Made by a program: the position numbers and the translations under genes. Below are positions 1 through 8,534 of a DNA stretch of 32,607 nt, one piece after another (position 1 is the stretch's first letter; every line of letters begins with the position of its first letter). The DNA is taken from NCBI GenBank assembly GCA_946611235.1, contig CAMODE010000012.1:1-32607 (forward strand). Direction: 5' to 3'. The DNA comes from an uncultured Caryophanales bacterium. Its GTDB lineage: Bacteria > Bacillota_I > Bacilli_A > RF39 > UBA660. Under the pieces are notes generated by a model. It ran no database searches. It saw only the letters and a list, made by a program, of their open reading frames with translations, and was not told where the DNA came from.

Positions 1-142
1 CAGATTTACTAAAAGTTTTTCCTGATTTAATTCTTATAGAATTATCATTATACTTTTTTTGGAGTTCCTTTTCTTTTATTTTTCTTTGACGTCTACCTAA
101 GTTTTGACTCTGTTCAATCTCTTTAATTAATTCTTTATTCAC
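1..142 (-). CDS. N-terminal fragment of an unrecognised gene, cut by the window edge
   Basis: A minus-strand reading frame opens with GTG at 142 and stays open to base 1. An upstream AAAGGTGG at a normal distance supports this start. The visible 47 residues begin VNKELIKEIEQSQNLGRR and are strongly charged (Lys/Glu/Arg-rich, probably helical). There is no signal peptide or membrane segment. I do not recognise the family from this much. The next gene (304) is divergent, so the region between them must carry both promoters. Confidence 0.5.
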   Translation of the reverse strand, partial: MNKELIKEIEQSQNLGRRQRKIKEKELQKKYNDNSIRIKSGKTFSKS

Positions 143-250
143 AACTACAATACCACCTTTATTCTCTTATATAGATATTGTACCATAAAAATCATTGCGA
201 AGAAAATTGTTTATAAATTTACTCTTTTTTGCTGTTATTCTATCAATTAT

Positions 251-279
251 TTGACAAATTATTATTATTATTATATAAT
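251..279 (+). promoter_or_regulatory. Perfect consensus sigma-A promoter
   Basis: TTGACA (251-256), a 17-bp spacer made of ATT/TTA repeats, then TATAAT (274-279). Transcription would begin near 286, just before the ribosome binding site GGAGGGGG of the gene at 304. This rules out the longer ORF-track start at 229, which lies upstream of the promoter. Confidence 0.85.
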
Positions 280-303
280 ACATATCGATTGGAGGGGGAG
301 TAT

Positions 304-795
304 ATGGAAAAAACAATTATTATTCATCATAGTGATAATATCAATATTAAATATATTGAAAATAGAGTCAATGAAAAAAAATGTGTTATTACATTACAAG
401 GTACTGACGAAAAAACTCATTTAATAATTACAATTACTTTCTGTAATGATCCATTTTGGGATTTAACTATTAAGAGTGAATATAGAAATTATGATAATGG
501 GTACGAGCTTGTTAGTTGCAGTTTCGAAGAAAGTACAGAGGGAAACATGTATTTTAGATATCCAGGTCATGCAGTACACTTTTCAAATGACAAAGCACCA
601 AATTATTTAGAAATATATGAACGTTTGAAATTATTTTCTAAATTTCATGCATTAAGAAATATAGAATTACAGCCTTTAATTGATAAAGCATTTGAAATAT
701 CAGAACCTAAATTAAAGGAAATGATTAATGAGTTTATAGAGCATTATTATCCAGAAGAAAAGAAAAATAATATAGCTAGAACTTTAAAACCCTAA
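304..795 (+). CDS. Hypothetical protein, 163 aa
   Basis: I place the start at ATG 304 (MEKTIIIHHSD). GGAGGGGG sits at the right distance, and a perfect promoter at 251-279 lies inside the longer ORF listed from 229. The protein looks cytoplasmic, with no signal peptide or membrane helix. The N-terminal two thirds are beta-rich with alternating hydrophobic residues. The last 50 residues are helical and charged (KAFEISEPKLKEMINEFIEHYY). I recognise no family. It is a single-gene unit with its own promoter and a clean intrinsic terminator directly after the stop. The adjacent genes (a partial unknown and a damaged DUF1016 nuclease) suggest an accessory region. Confidence 0.8.
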   Translation: MEKTIIIHHSDNINIKYIENRVNEKKCVITLQGTDEKTHLIITITFCNDPFWDLTIKSEYRNYDNGYELVSCSFEESTEGNMYFRYPGHAVHFSNDKAPNYLEIYERLKLFSKFHALRNIELQPLIDKAFEISEPKLKEMINEFIEHYYPEEKKNNIARTLKP

Positions 796-803
796 GAAAT
801 AAA

Positions 804-828
804 ACTCCTAAATTAATAGGAGTTTTTT
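804..828 (+). terminator. Intrinsic terminator after the 304 gene
   Basis: Perfect 7-bp stem ACTCCTA/TAGGAGT with a 6-nt loop, followed by a T tract. It lies 8 nt after the stop codon. Confidence 0.85.
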
Positions 829-976
829 ATATTTTTTCCCTTTTATATAAGTTATTATTCTATTATTTTTTTATATTGTTATCTATATATTCTTAATTTA
901 AATTATTGTTTGGAGATACAACCTATTTTTCTTTCTAAGTCATCTTCTTCTAAACTAAGTTTATTATGTCATTTAC

Positions 977-1999
977 TTATGGCTGTTTCACATTTATACC
1001 AATATTAGAGTTTTTTTCTTCTTCTGCAAGTAGATTTTTCATATAATCAATGGATAATTTATCTAATATTTTATATTCACTTACTCCAACTGGTTTATTA
1101 ATATATTTTAATGTATAATCAACTATTTTATTATTTTTGCTTTTGCATAAGATTATACCAATAGATGGATTATCGGATTTATCTTTAATTTGTTCATCTA
1201 ATGCTTGTAAATAAAAACCTATTTTACTACCATATTCAGGAACAAATTCATCTATTTTTAACTCAACAGCAATATAACATTTTAATTTAGTATGGTAAAA
1301 AAGCAAATCTATATAAAAATCTTTGTTTCCAACTGTTAATTTATATTGACTCCCAACAAATGAAAAACCATTTCCAAATTCTAACAAAACATTTTTAAGC
1401 CTTTCTAACATTTTATTTTCCAATTCTTTTTCTTTATAATCATTAGTTAATTCTATTAAATCAAACACATAAGGATCTTTCATCACTTTAGATGCTAAAT
1501 CACTATTTTTCTTAAGCGTTAAATCAAAATTATTATATTTAATATTTTTTACTTGTCTCTTATATAGATTTGTTTCAATTTGATATAAAAGTATACTTTT
1601 AGACCAGCCTTCTTCTATACATTTCTCAATATACCATTTTCTAACTATCTTATTTTTAACTTTTTCAATTAAAATTATATTATGTGTCCATGGTAATTGT
1701 GCAACCAGTTGCACAAATTCAGAATCATCTATATATTCGCTATAAAAAGTTTTCATATATTTCAAATTTCTAATCGAAAATCCTTTTTGATTTGGAAATG
1801 TTATTTTAAGTTCGAATGCTAATTTATCTAAAAATTTATTTCCCCATGATGAATTATCATATAGTACTTTACCTATTCTAAAATATAAATTAACTAAGCT
1901 AATATTAGCATTTATCATAATATCTAATTGTGTTTTATTGATGTCTTGTTTTATATTATCAATCGCATCATTATACGTTTTATCTATTTATTCTATCAT
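977..1999 (-). pseudogene. DUF1016/PDDEXK nuclease (YhcG-like) with an in-frame TAA at codon 4
   Basis: The ORF track starts at 1918 (MINANISLVNLYFRIGKV). A strong start exists further upstream: GAAGGAGG followed by ATG at 1999, behind a perfect promoter. From 1999 the frame reads M-I-E-stop (TAA, 1990-1988), then 23 open codons (IDKTYNDAIDNIKQ...) run in frame into the 1918 Met. The rest has the DUF1016 pattern: an N-terminal domain with SWGNKFLDKL and FSIRNLKYMKTFY, then a PDDEXK-type domain with FYIDLLFYHTKLKCYIAVELK near residues 200-220, where D and E-x-K are the expected catalytic residues. The family is often linked to restriction-modification or other defence loci. One base (AAA to TAA) explains the stop. 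There is no Shine-Dalgarno before the 1918 Met, so the product is probably lost or very poorly made. Confidence 0.8.
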
Positions 2000-2034
2000 C
2001 TTTTCCTCCTTCATACTATTAATGATTAATATTT

Positions 2035-2063
2035 ATTATAAATAAATGTTAATAATATGTCAA
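2035..2063 (-). promoter_or_regulatory. Perfect consensus promoter of the DUF1016 gene
   Basis: On the minus strand: TTGACA (2063-2058), a 17-bp spacer, then TATAAT (2040-2035). The start codon with its GGAGG is about 36 nt further on, so the interrupted gene keeps full expression signals. Confidence 0.8.
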
Positions 2064-2114
2064 TGATATTTTGATTTCTTACAAACAAGCGTATGCTTAT
2101 TTAAGTAAAAATAA

Positions 2115-2142
2115 ATATAAGAGATTATTAAATCTCTTATAT
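2115..2142 (-). terminator. Hairpin overlapping the stop of the GH31 gene
   Basis: Perfect 12-bp inverted repeat (ATATAAGAGATT and its complement) with a 4-nt loop. The minus-strand stop codon (2137-2139) lies inside the stem. A T-rich stretch follows on the minus strand. The plus strand also has a short T run, so it could work in both directions. Confidence 0.6.
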
Positions 2143-4404
2143 TTTTTGAATATATTCAAGTAAGTAGATAAATATTTTGATATATTTTTTATCTAGCCCT
2201 ACTCTTTTTAATTTCCTTATTTGGATTCTTTTTTTCTTTATATCTAAATTACTGAATAAAATATTATCTATTTCTTCTTTTAATTTAGTATCTATTTCTA
2301 AATCATACAGTATTTCTTTTATTTCTTCGTTAATATAAGTTACATAATTAATAAAGGTATTATTTCCTTTAATATTGATAGTTAATTCTCTTCCCACGAT
2401 TAATCCTTCTATATTAATAATAAAATCATCTTTATCATAGAAGGCATTATATCTTATACTATTATCATTTATATTAAGTTCGGTTATATTCCTAATATTT
2501 TTAAATCTTAAGATATAATTTCTTTTATTTAATAGATTTTTTCCTTCTTTTTTCTTAATGGTAAAGGTATAATTATCTTCTTTATATTCATAATTAAAAC
2601 TTGTTATCATATAGAAGCCTTTTTCATAATTATAACTTATTCCATCATCCTCATATAAATCATAATTCCCATTATCTAATGGGTAAATATTTAATTCTAA
2701 AGTACTTGGTAGATCTTCTTTAATATTATTACTCATTGGTATAATACTACCTGCTTTTACAAATATAGGATAATCTTCATCATTATAAAAGCTATTATAA
2801 TATTTATTACCGATATATTTTTTTCCTTTAAGGAAATCAAACCAGATACCATTTGGAACATATATTTTTTTGAATACCCTATTAATTATTTTGTTTTTTC
2901 TTTCTGTAATTGGAGCAATAAAGAAATTACTACCAAAGAAATACTCATTTTGATATAAAGGTTCATCTAATATCTTAGGATAATCAAAATAGAATGGTTT
3001 TATTAAACCTTTTCCTTCTTTATGATATTTATAACTTTCACTATAAAGATAAGGAATTAATTTGTATCTTAAATTCATATAATATCTTATATGCTCTTTT
3101 AAAATATAATTCCATTTCCATGGTTCTCTTTTATAGTATAATCCTCCTTCACTAGCTAGTAAAAAAATAGGACTAAAGCAAGCAAACTCGATATATCTTA
3201 AATATAGTTCATCTTCTTCTATTCCTCCAGAATAGCCTCCGATTGGATGAGCTATAAATGATACTCCAACATTATATCCTTGTAAATTGTATCTTGGAAG
3301 TAAATTTAATGTATGAAAGTTTACTTTCGTTTTACCACTCCACATAATAGGATATCTATGCATAGATATACCATGATTACGAGTAAGAGTAAGGTTTCTT
3401 TTTCCTCGCATTACCATTGCTCCTGAATGATAGTGATCAAGTTTCCATAAGTTTATTTTATCATTGCTATTTTTATAATCGATACTAAATATATCAATTC
3501 CGACATTATTATAATTATTTATTATATTGTTTAAGTATAAGCCTATTTTATCATTACTAAATGGGATAAAACTATTATTATTATCAATATTAATAGAGGG
3601 ATTAATCGTAGTACCTATTTTAATATTATTTTTAGTTAAATAATCACTTATATTTTTTACATTAATACTAGGAGCATATCCATTAAGAAGAGAATCTCCT
3701 AGTAAGAAGATGGATATTGGGAAATTCTCACTTTTAAACCTATTAATTAAGTTATATATATCTGTCTCTGTATATTTATCATTTTTATACCACCATGCTC
3801 CTAGGGCATATCTAGGTATTAAACTTGGATAACCAGTTAAGGTGAAATAATCTTTTAATGCTGAATCAAAATCATTATCATACATGAATAAATATATGTC
3901 ATAATTATTTTTACCTCTATCGATAAAAATATCATGTTCATCTAAGACTAATGAGTTTGAATCATCTAATATAGAATATCCATCTAGAGAATATAATCCT
4001 TTATCTAAGATAATATCTTCTTTCATAGTATCAATGGAATAATTTATTCCTCTTAAATTTTTAATTTCTTTACTTGATGGATTCCATTCTACTTTAGTTC
4101 TATTTATTACCGCCTTTAGTCTTCCTGCTTTAATAGGGCTATTTTTTACATAAGTTAATGTAAATATTCCTGTATTTATTTCTATTAATGTTTCACTTTC
4201 TGTAATACCAAATGAAAATTTTTCAAACTTCCTATTGATAACACAACTTGTAGGCCGATCTTCAAATATACTATTTTCGTTATATTCAATTCTAACTAAT
4301 CTTGGTGTTAAAACACTTATTCTACTTTTACCTAAGGTAATAATATTTTCTCTTTCACAAGCAATATCTTTGCTTTTAACATAATAATTACTTATATTTT
4401 TCAT
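2137..4404 (-). CDS. GH31-fold glycoside hydrolase with a degenerate active site (possible pseudoenzyme)
   Basis: I place the start at ATG 4404 (MKNISNYYVKSK, 755 aa) with GAGGTGG upstream, not the track start at 4473. The order of domains fits family GH31. A beta-sandwich N-terminal region runs to about 200. A TIM barrel starts at IPRYALGAWW and ends near REPWKWN. C-terminal beta-sandwiches (FFIAPITE, YPIFVKAGSIIPM, LYEDDG) follow, and about 70 extra helical residues form the tail. The nucleophile Asp appears kept (GIDIFSIDYKN). The usual acid/base motif SGD is SGK (MWSGKT), SHDIGG is AHPIGG, the RLHS region is LLASEGG, and the DMDWH-like barrel motif is LLGDSLL. No signal peptide is seen, so it should be cytoplasmic. 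The fold is clear; activity is doubtful. Confidence 0.85.
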   Translation of the reverse strand: MKNISNYYVKSKDIACERENIITLGKSRISVLTPRLVRIEYNENSIFEDRPTSCVINRKFEKFSFGITESETLIEINTGIFTLTYVKNSPIKAGRLKAVINRTKVEWNPSSKEIKNLRGINYSIDTMKEDIILDKGLYSLDGYSILDDSNSLVLDEHDIFIDRGKNNYDIYLFMYDNDFDSALKDYFTLTGYPSLIPRYALGAWWYKNDKYTETDIYNLINRFKSENFPISIFLLGDSLLNGYAPSINVKNISDYLTKNNIKIGTTINPSINIDNNNSFIPFSNDKIGLYLNNIINNYNNVGIDIFSIDYKNSNDKINLWKLDHYHSGAMVMRGKRNLTLTRNHGISMHRYPIMWSGKTKVNFHTLNLLPRYNLQGYNVGVSFIAHPIGGYSGGIEEDELYLRYIEFACFSPIFLLASEGGLYYKREPWKWNYILKEHIRYYMNLRYKLIPYLYSESYKYHKEGKGLIKPFYFDYPKILDEPLYQNEYFFGSNFFIAPITERKNKIINRVFKKIYVPNGIWFDFLKGKKYIGNKYYNSFYNDEDYPIFVKAGSIIPMSNNIKEDLPSTLELNIYPLDNGNYDLYEDDGISYNYEKGFYMITSFNYEYKEDNYTFTIKKKEGKNLLNKRNYILRFKNIRNITELNINDNSIRYNAFYDKDDFIINIEGLIVGRELTINIKGNNTFINYVTYINEEIKEILYDLEIDTKLKEEIDNILFSNLDIKKKRIQIRKLKRVGLDKKYIKIFIYLLEYIQKI

Positions 4405-4446
4405 ATTACCACCTCTTTCTATTCTACAATATAATAATACCATATC

Positions 4447-4475
4447 AGAAAAAAAAGTGCAATTAATTTGCACTT
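4447..4475 (-). terminator. Terminator of the tRNA-Arg gene
   Basis: 8-bp stem AAGTGCAA/TTGCACTT with a 5-nt loop (4455-4475), followed on the minus strand by a run of eight T. It lies downstream of the tRNA and just upstream of the GH31 gene. Confidence 0.8.
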
Positions 4476-4528
4476 AAAAATAAATAAAAAGATATGCATA
4501 ATTACTCATACATATCTTTATACTCAAA

Positions 4529-4605
4529 TGGTGTCCTGGTGGAGATTCGAACTCCAGACCGATCGCTTAGAAGGCGATTGCTCTATCCAGCTGAGCTACC
4601 AAGAC
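4529..4605 (-). tRNA. tRNA-Arg(TCT), CCA encoded
   Basis: A full cloverleaf of 77 nt on the minus strand. Acceptor GTCTTGG pairs with CCAGGAC (one T-G wobble). The D arm is GCTC/GAGC, and the anticodon arm is ATCGC-CTTCTAA-GCGAT with anticodon TCT, reading AGA. The T arm is TGGAG-TTCGAAT-CTCCA, then discriminator A and an encoded CCA. AGA is the dominant Arg codon in this AT-rich window. Confidence 0.97.
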
Positions 4606-4621
4606 GTCACTGACAGATATA

Positions 4622-4650
4622 ATTATATAATATTATTTTCAAAATATCAA
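4622..4650 (-). promoter_or_regulatory. Promoter of tRNA-Arg
   Basis: Minus strand TTGATA (4650-4645), 17-bp spacer, TATAAT (4627-4622), 17 nt before the mature tRNA 5' end. Confidence 0.75.
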
Positions 4651-4667
4651 CTACTTTTTAAAAAAAA

Positions 4668-4696
4668 TTGCTTTTTTTATTTCTATACTATATAAT
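4668..4696 (+). promoter_or_regulatory. Promoter of the SpoVB-like flippase gene
   Basis: TTGCTT (4668-4673), 17-bp spacer, TATAAT (4691-4696), followed within 10 nt by the ribosome binding site AAGAGGTG. The leader would be very short. Confidence 0.65.
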
Positions 4697-4713
4697 TTAC
4701 TTAAGAGGTGCAC

Positions 4714-6036
4714 ATGAAAAAAATAATAAATATTCTATTAATAATATATATACTACTAATCTATTATCTAGTAGATACAAATACTAAATTATTAATAACA
4801 ATGAATTTTAGTTTGTATTTATTACTATATAGTTTATTTAGTACCACTAGTATAAAAGATAATAAAAATAAGAAAGAACTAATATATACCATAATATCAT
4901 TATCTATATTATCAATACCAATATCAATAATAAACTATCAATTAGGAAATATATTAAATATAGAATATTTAAATATAACTAATTTATTATGTACTATATT
5001 CTTAATAACTAATATAATAATAAAAATAATAAGTAAATATTTAAATAAAAACAGAATAATATCTATTCATAATATATTAACATTATTTATAAACATAATA
5101 TTAATAATCATATTAAAAAACAAATATAACATATCATTATTATATATAATCTCTATTAGCATATTCATAATTATATTAATACTATTCATTATTTTTGTAC
5201 TAAGAAAGCATAAACAAAACAATACATTCTATTTAAAAGAAATAAAGAATAATCTTGTAACAGACAAAGAACAAGTATTTACAAATATAATAAAATCATC
5301 TTATATCTATATATCCTCTATTATTTTATATTATATATTAACAAATACATATATAAATCCTAATACCAATATAATACTAAGTAATACTTACTTTTTTGGA
5401 ATAATACTAATAAATATAATATATAAAATAATAGAAAAATATATAACTATAGATAATATAAATAACTATAATCAAATAATAAATAAAGTATTAAATATAT
5501 CACTAACAATATGTATACCATTAATGGTAATATCATATCCCCTTAGTAAAATAATATTTTCAAGTAATTATAATATGATATTTCCATTAATAATATTATT
5601 ATTCTTTTATATTATATATAATACTATAATTAAGCTAAGTATTAATAATATAGGTAATAAAAAAATAAATATAAGTTTATTACTAGGGTTATTAGCAAAA
5701 CTATTACTAGAGGTGCCTCTTATTAATAGTGCATATCGAATGGGGTATGATTTAACATTAGGTACAATTATATCAACATCTATTAGTTTATTATTAGCTA
5801 TAATATTGTTATCAATATTTATAACTAGAAAATATAAAATAAATCTATTAAATAATTTTACCAATATCTTAAATATCATATACACAAATATAATATATCT
5901 ATTAATATTAGTATTATTCACTCTAATAATAAAAGTAGATAACCCAAAATATATAACAAATATATTAGTAGTAATCTTCTATATATTTATAAGTATAGTA
6001 TTTAATATAATAAAGAAAAAGATAATCAGAAAATAA
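4714..6036 (+). CDS. Polytopic membrane protein, SpoVB/MATE-type polysaccharide flippase-like
   Basis: I place the start at ATG 4714; the GTG at 4708 in the track lies inside the Shine-Dalgarno AAGAGGTG. The 440 residues are almost wholly hydrophobic, with about 12 membrane segments rich in Ile/Leu/Asn. The C-terminal half has the SpoVB/MurJ-like pattern (LLAKLLLEVPLINSAYRMG followed by alternating helices), the lipid-linked oligosaccharide flippase superfamily. It is shorter than typical SpoVB (about 500 aa), and the usual N-terminal motif is not obvious. That makes the exact subfamily uncertain. The role is probably export of a lipid-linked cell-surface precursor. It stands alone with its own promoter and terminator. 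Very high ATA use matches the window's AT bias. Confidence 0.7.
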   Translation: MKKIINILLIIYILLIYYLVDTNTKLLITMNFSLYLLLYSLFSTTSIKDNKNKKELIYTIISLSILSIPISIINYQLGNILNIEYLNITNLLCTIFLITNIIIKIISKYLNKNRIISIHNILTLFINIILIIILKNKYNISLLYIISISIFIIILILFIIFVLRKHKQNNTFYLKEIKNNLVTDKEQVFTNIIKSSYIYISSIILYYILTNTYINPNTNIILSNTYFFGIILINIIYKIIEKYITIDNINNYNQIINKVLNISLTICIPLMVISYPLSKIIFSSNYNMIFPLIILLFFYIIYNTIIKLSINNIGNKKINISLLLGLLAKLLLEVPLINSAYRMGYDLTLGTIISTSISLLLAIILLSIFITRKYKINLLNNFTNILNIIYTNIIYLLILVLFTLIIKVDNPKYITNILVVIFYIFISIVFNIIKKKIIRK

Positions 6037-6053
6037 TTTTCGATTATCTTTTT
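6016..6053 (+). terminator. Bidirectional terminator between convergent genes
   Basis: Outer stem AAAAAGATAATC/GATTATCTTTTT with an inner GAAAA/TTTTC stem around a TAA loop. The flippase stop codon (6034-6036) is in the loop. A and T tracts on both sides would serve the plus gene and the convergent minus gene ending at 6066. Confidence 0.8.
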
Positions 6054-6065
6054 TGAACTTAATTA

Positions 6066-6617
6066 TTAAATTTCTTCCATAGTAGCATAGCATCTTATAT
6101 TAATATTGAAACTAGAAGAAGAAAAACTAGTATCATATAACTCTTCATCTAACCATACATATACAGTATAACTAGATGGTGATGTTACAAGAGAAATATT
6201 ACTAGCAGCTAGTACACTATCACCATTACTAACATTACTAATAGATCCCTCAGCTACTAAAGTATCATTATTATCCAGTACAGCATATTTAAGGGCACCA
6301 GAACTAGCTAAATCACTATTAATACTAACAATATCTAAATAAATATGACCATATATATCATAAGTATTATTCTTTTTATAAAAAGATACTGTTGCAGCAC
6401 TACCACTAGTATAACTAGTACCAGGATTCAAAGTAGAACCATTAATATTAATTCCTTTAGTATATTCAATATATTTATCAAGCCCTTTAACAGTAGCATT
6501 AATATTTAAATCAGCAAACAAAACATACCTATACATAGCATAAGTAAATCCAGCAATAGTAATGATAAATAGAATAACTCCTATTATATATCCAAATAAT
6601 TTAATTTTTTTCTTCAT
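6066..6617 (-). CDS. Short TasA/camelysin-like exported protein (copy 1)
   Basis: 183 aa with the architecture shared by four tandem genes: a basic start (MKKKIKLFGY), one hydrophobic helix ending GFTYAMYRY, then a beta-rich extracellular domain. The TYA-aromatic junction resembles the SipW-type signal peptides of TasA and CalY in Bacillus, which form biofilm fibres. The mature part is rich in Ser/Asn/Thr and lacks an LPXTG anchor. The start is supported by AAGGATAAGGG upstream. Its nearest relative here is the 184-aa protein at 7950. A terminator at 6662-6690 separates it from the other three genes. No SipW-like peptidase is in the window. Family assignment rests on the signal and domain style, so it is moderate. 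Confidence 0.65.
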   Translation of the reverse strand: MKKKIKLFGYIIGVILFIITIAGFTYAMYRYVLFADLNINATVKGLDKYIEYTKGININGSTLNPGTSYTSGSAATVSFYKKNNTYDIYGHIYLDIVSINSDLASSGALKYAVLDNNDTLVAEGSISNVSNGDSVLAASNISLVTSPSSYTVYVWLDEELYDTSFSSSSFNINIRCYATMEEI

Positions 6618-6661
6618 ATATATCCCTTATCCTTTAACTAATATAATGATAACACATTAAT

Positions 6662-6690
6662 AAAAAAAGTGCAATCAAATTGCACCCGTT
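6662..6690 (-). terminator. Terminator of the TasA-like operon
   Basis: Stem GTGCAA/TTGCAC with a 5-nt loop, followed on the minus strand by seven T. It lies between the 6709 gene and the 6066 gene. Confidence 0.8.
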
Positions 6691-6708
6691 TATTTCAAAT
6701 TATTCTTT

Positions 6709-7902
6709 TTAATAAGTTACAACAGTTACATTGCTAGGTAAGTTCTCATCTGCCATAAACGTTTCATAAGTAGTGGAATTAGCAGGTACTTCAACAGTAA
6801 TACTTTTAACAGTTCCAGTAAATGCATCAGTAATATTAGTAACATTACTTGAATTAATTCTAATTGTTCCCTCTAAATTAGTACAATCTTTAAATGTACT
6901 ATTCAGATTTGTAACTTTAGAAGGAATGATAGGTACGTTAATTAAATGCGTATTTTCATGAAACATTAAACTAAAATCATACATATCTAAATTATTATCA
7001 AAATATGCCTCATTAATATCATCCAATTTTGAAAATGTATAAGAAGATTCATCCCAACATTCATTATTACATACAGTATTTCTATAATTAACCAATTCCG
7101 TGTTATATACCGTACCATTTATGGAGTATGAAGCAGGAATAGATACTATTGAATTACTTCCAACATATTTTGTTAACTTAATGTTATTACCCTCTATCTC
7201 ATATTCGAAATCAGTAATTGGATTATATGGTGGCATTATCACTGAATTTTCAGGAATATTACCATTAATTTGTTCAATTGATGCTTCTACACTAGCACTA
7301 AAATTAGTATCGCTAGCATTATTATTAGCTAACTTGCCATTTAAATAAATAGCTAAAATATAGTTCTTTCTATTCCCATTATCTGGAATAGAATCATAGT
7401 ATATTTCTTTTGTTCCAGTATTAGTTATATATCCTTTAGTTAAGGTATTAAAAGTTTCTCCATCCAAATCATTAGAGTTTACACTAGGATATTCTTCTGG
7501 ATCATAATAGAATAAAGCATATTGTAAGGCATTAGTACTATCACCATTTTCCATATATGCAGATGGTAAACTAGTAACATTAAGAGCAATTCTTAAATAA
7601 CCATCAATAGTACAATCTGATGTAGTATCTTTCCATACACTAAAATTAGAAAGAACCATGCCTTTTTTTATAGTAATTTGATTATGATATATTTCATCAG
7701 AAGGTTCAATTAATAGTAAATCTTCACCATTAATATCTTCACTTTTAGTGAAATTACCTTCAACTAAACATTTACTATTTAAAGTAACATTATAATCAGA
7801 TGTTCTCCATACTATAATAGCATATGTTACTCCTAATGCTAGAAATATAAATAATATTATACCAATTATAATTCCTATTCTTTTTGAGTTTTTAAAATTC
7901 AT
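6709..7902 (-). CDS. Long TasA-like exported protein with BspA-like C-terminal repeats (copy 1)
   Basis: 397 aa. Residues 1-35 form a basic start and membrane helix ending LGVTYAIIVWR. A beta-rich TasA-like domain follows to about 210 (motifs such as LRIALNVTSLP and ALQYALFYYDPEEYP). A linker PPYNPITDFEYEIEGNNI leads to a C-terminal region about 170 residues long. That region has BspA/DUF285-type surface repeats (SLMFHENTHL, LNSTFKDCTNLEG) and ends VEVPANSTTYETF. It closely parallels the 418-aa protein at 8535. BspA-like repeats occur on host-associated bacteria and are linked to adhesion. There is no cell-wall anchor motif; retention may rely on an uncleaved helix or fibre assembly. Last gene of the operon 9791-6709. 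Confidence 0.65.
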   Translation of the reverse strand: MNFKNSKRIGIIIGIILFIFLALGVTYAIIVWRTSDYNVTLNSKCLVEGNFTKSEDINGEDLLLIEPSDEIYHNQITIKKGMVLSNFSVWKDTTSDCTIDGYLRIALNVTSLPSAYMENGDSTNALQYALFYYDPEEYPSVNSNDLDGETFNTLTKGYITNTGTKEIYYDSIPDNGNRKNYILAIYLNGKLANNNASDTNFSASVEASIEQINGNIPENSVIMPPYNPITDFEYEIEGNNIKLTKYVGSNSIVSIPASYSINGTVYNTELVNYRNTVCNNECWDESSYTFSKLDDINEAYFDNNLDMYDFSLMFHENTHLINVPIIPSKVTNLNSTFKDCTNLEGTIRINSSNVTNITDAFTGTVKSITVEVPANSTTYETFMADENLPSNVTVVTY

Positions 7903-7949
7903 ATTATATCCCTACTCTTTCTATAAAAAGAAAATTATATAAAATATAA

Positions 7950-8504
7950 TTATTCTATTTCATTTATTACTCCACTTTCACCAGTAGCATACAAAGATAA
8001 TTTAACAGTCTTATTCATCATATTACTATTATTAACTACACTACCATCTATCCAATAATAAATATTATATACATCAGTACTATCAGATGATATTTGAACA
8101 TCACTTAGTAAAACAATATTATCATCATTATTATAATTTTCAAAATTATCTCCATCTATATATTCATTACCCTTATATATAGCCCATAAGAATGTACTAT
8201 TTTTAAGTTCATCTGGTAATGAATTAATCTTCATATATAGACTAAATCTATTACCAGGAATATCAGAAGTAATTTTAATTTGTTTTAATACTCCTTCTTC
8301 TTTATTAAGTACTGGTTCTAATTCTCCAATAATATCAGGACCGCCTATAAAAGTTATTGTACTACTTGCGGTTAAGTTAACATTAACATTTTGTTCTGCA
8401 GTACTTCTCCACTTAAACCAAGCATAGGTGCCAGTACCAAACATTACTACAAATAAGAACATTCCAATTAAAGATAAAAGGATTCTTTTTCTTTTATTAT
8501 TCAT
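7950..8504 (-). CDS. Short TasA/camelysin-like exported protein (copy 2)
   Basis: 184 aa. The signal region is MNNKRKRILLSLIGMFLFVV, ending FGTGTYAWFKWRS. The TYAWF junction is the clearest TasA/CalY-like motif of the four. The mature part is a single beta-rich domain (VNVNLTASSTITFIGGPDI, then ILWAIYKGN-like strands) of the same length as the 6066 protein. GAGGTG precedes the ATG. It lies 30 nt after the 8535 gene and 47 nt before the 6709 gene, all on the minus strand, consistent with one transcript. The likely role is a fibre or surface-layer subunit, with the long neighbours as larger partners (inference). Confidence 0.68.
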   Translation of the reverse strand: MNNKRKRILLSLIGMFLFVVMFGTGTYAWFKWRSTAEQNVNVNLTASSTITFIGGPDIIGELEPVLNKEEGVLKQIKITSDIPGNRFSLYMKINSLPDELKNSTFLWAIYKGNEYIDGDNFENYNNDDNIVLLSDVQISSDSTDVYNIYYWIDGSVVNNSNMMNKTVKLSLYATGESGVINEIE

Positions 8505-8534
8505 ATATTTTTCACCTCTTGTATTTCCTTATTA

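Noticed and set aside
895-955. Minus-strand stretch reading KLSLEEDDLERKIGCISKQ just after the DUF1016 gene
   Set aside because: Twenty residues without a start; a remnant of a neighbouring defence gene is possible but unsupported.
4468-4695. Plus-strand ORF of 75 aa
   Set aside because: It crosses the tRNA-Arg gene in antisense and has no ribosome binding site.
5607-5921. Minus-strand ORF of 104 aa
   Set aside because: It lies entirely within the flippase gene on the opposite strand.
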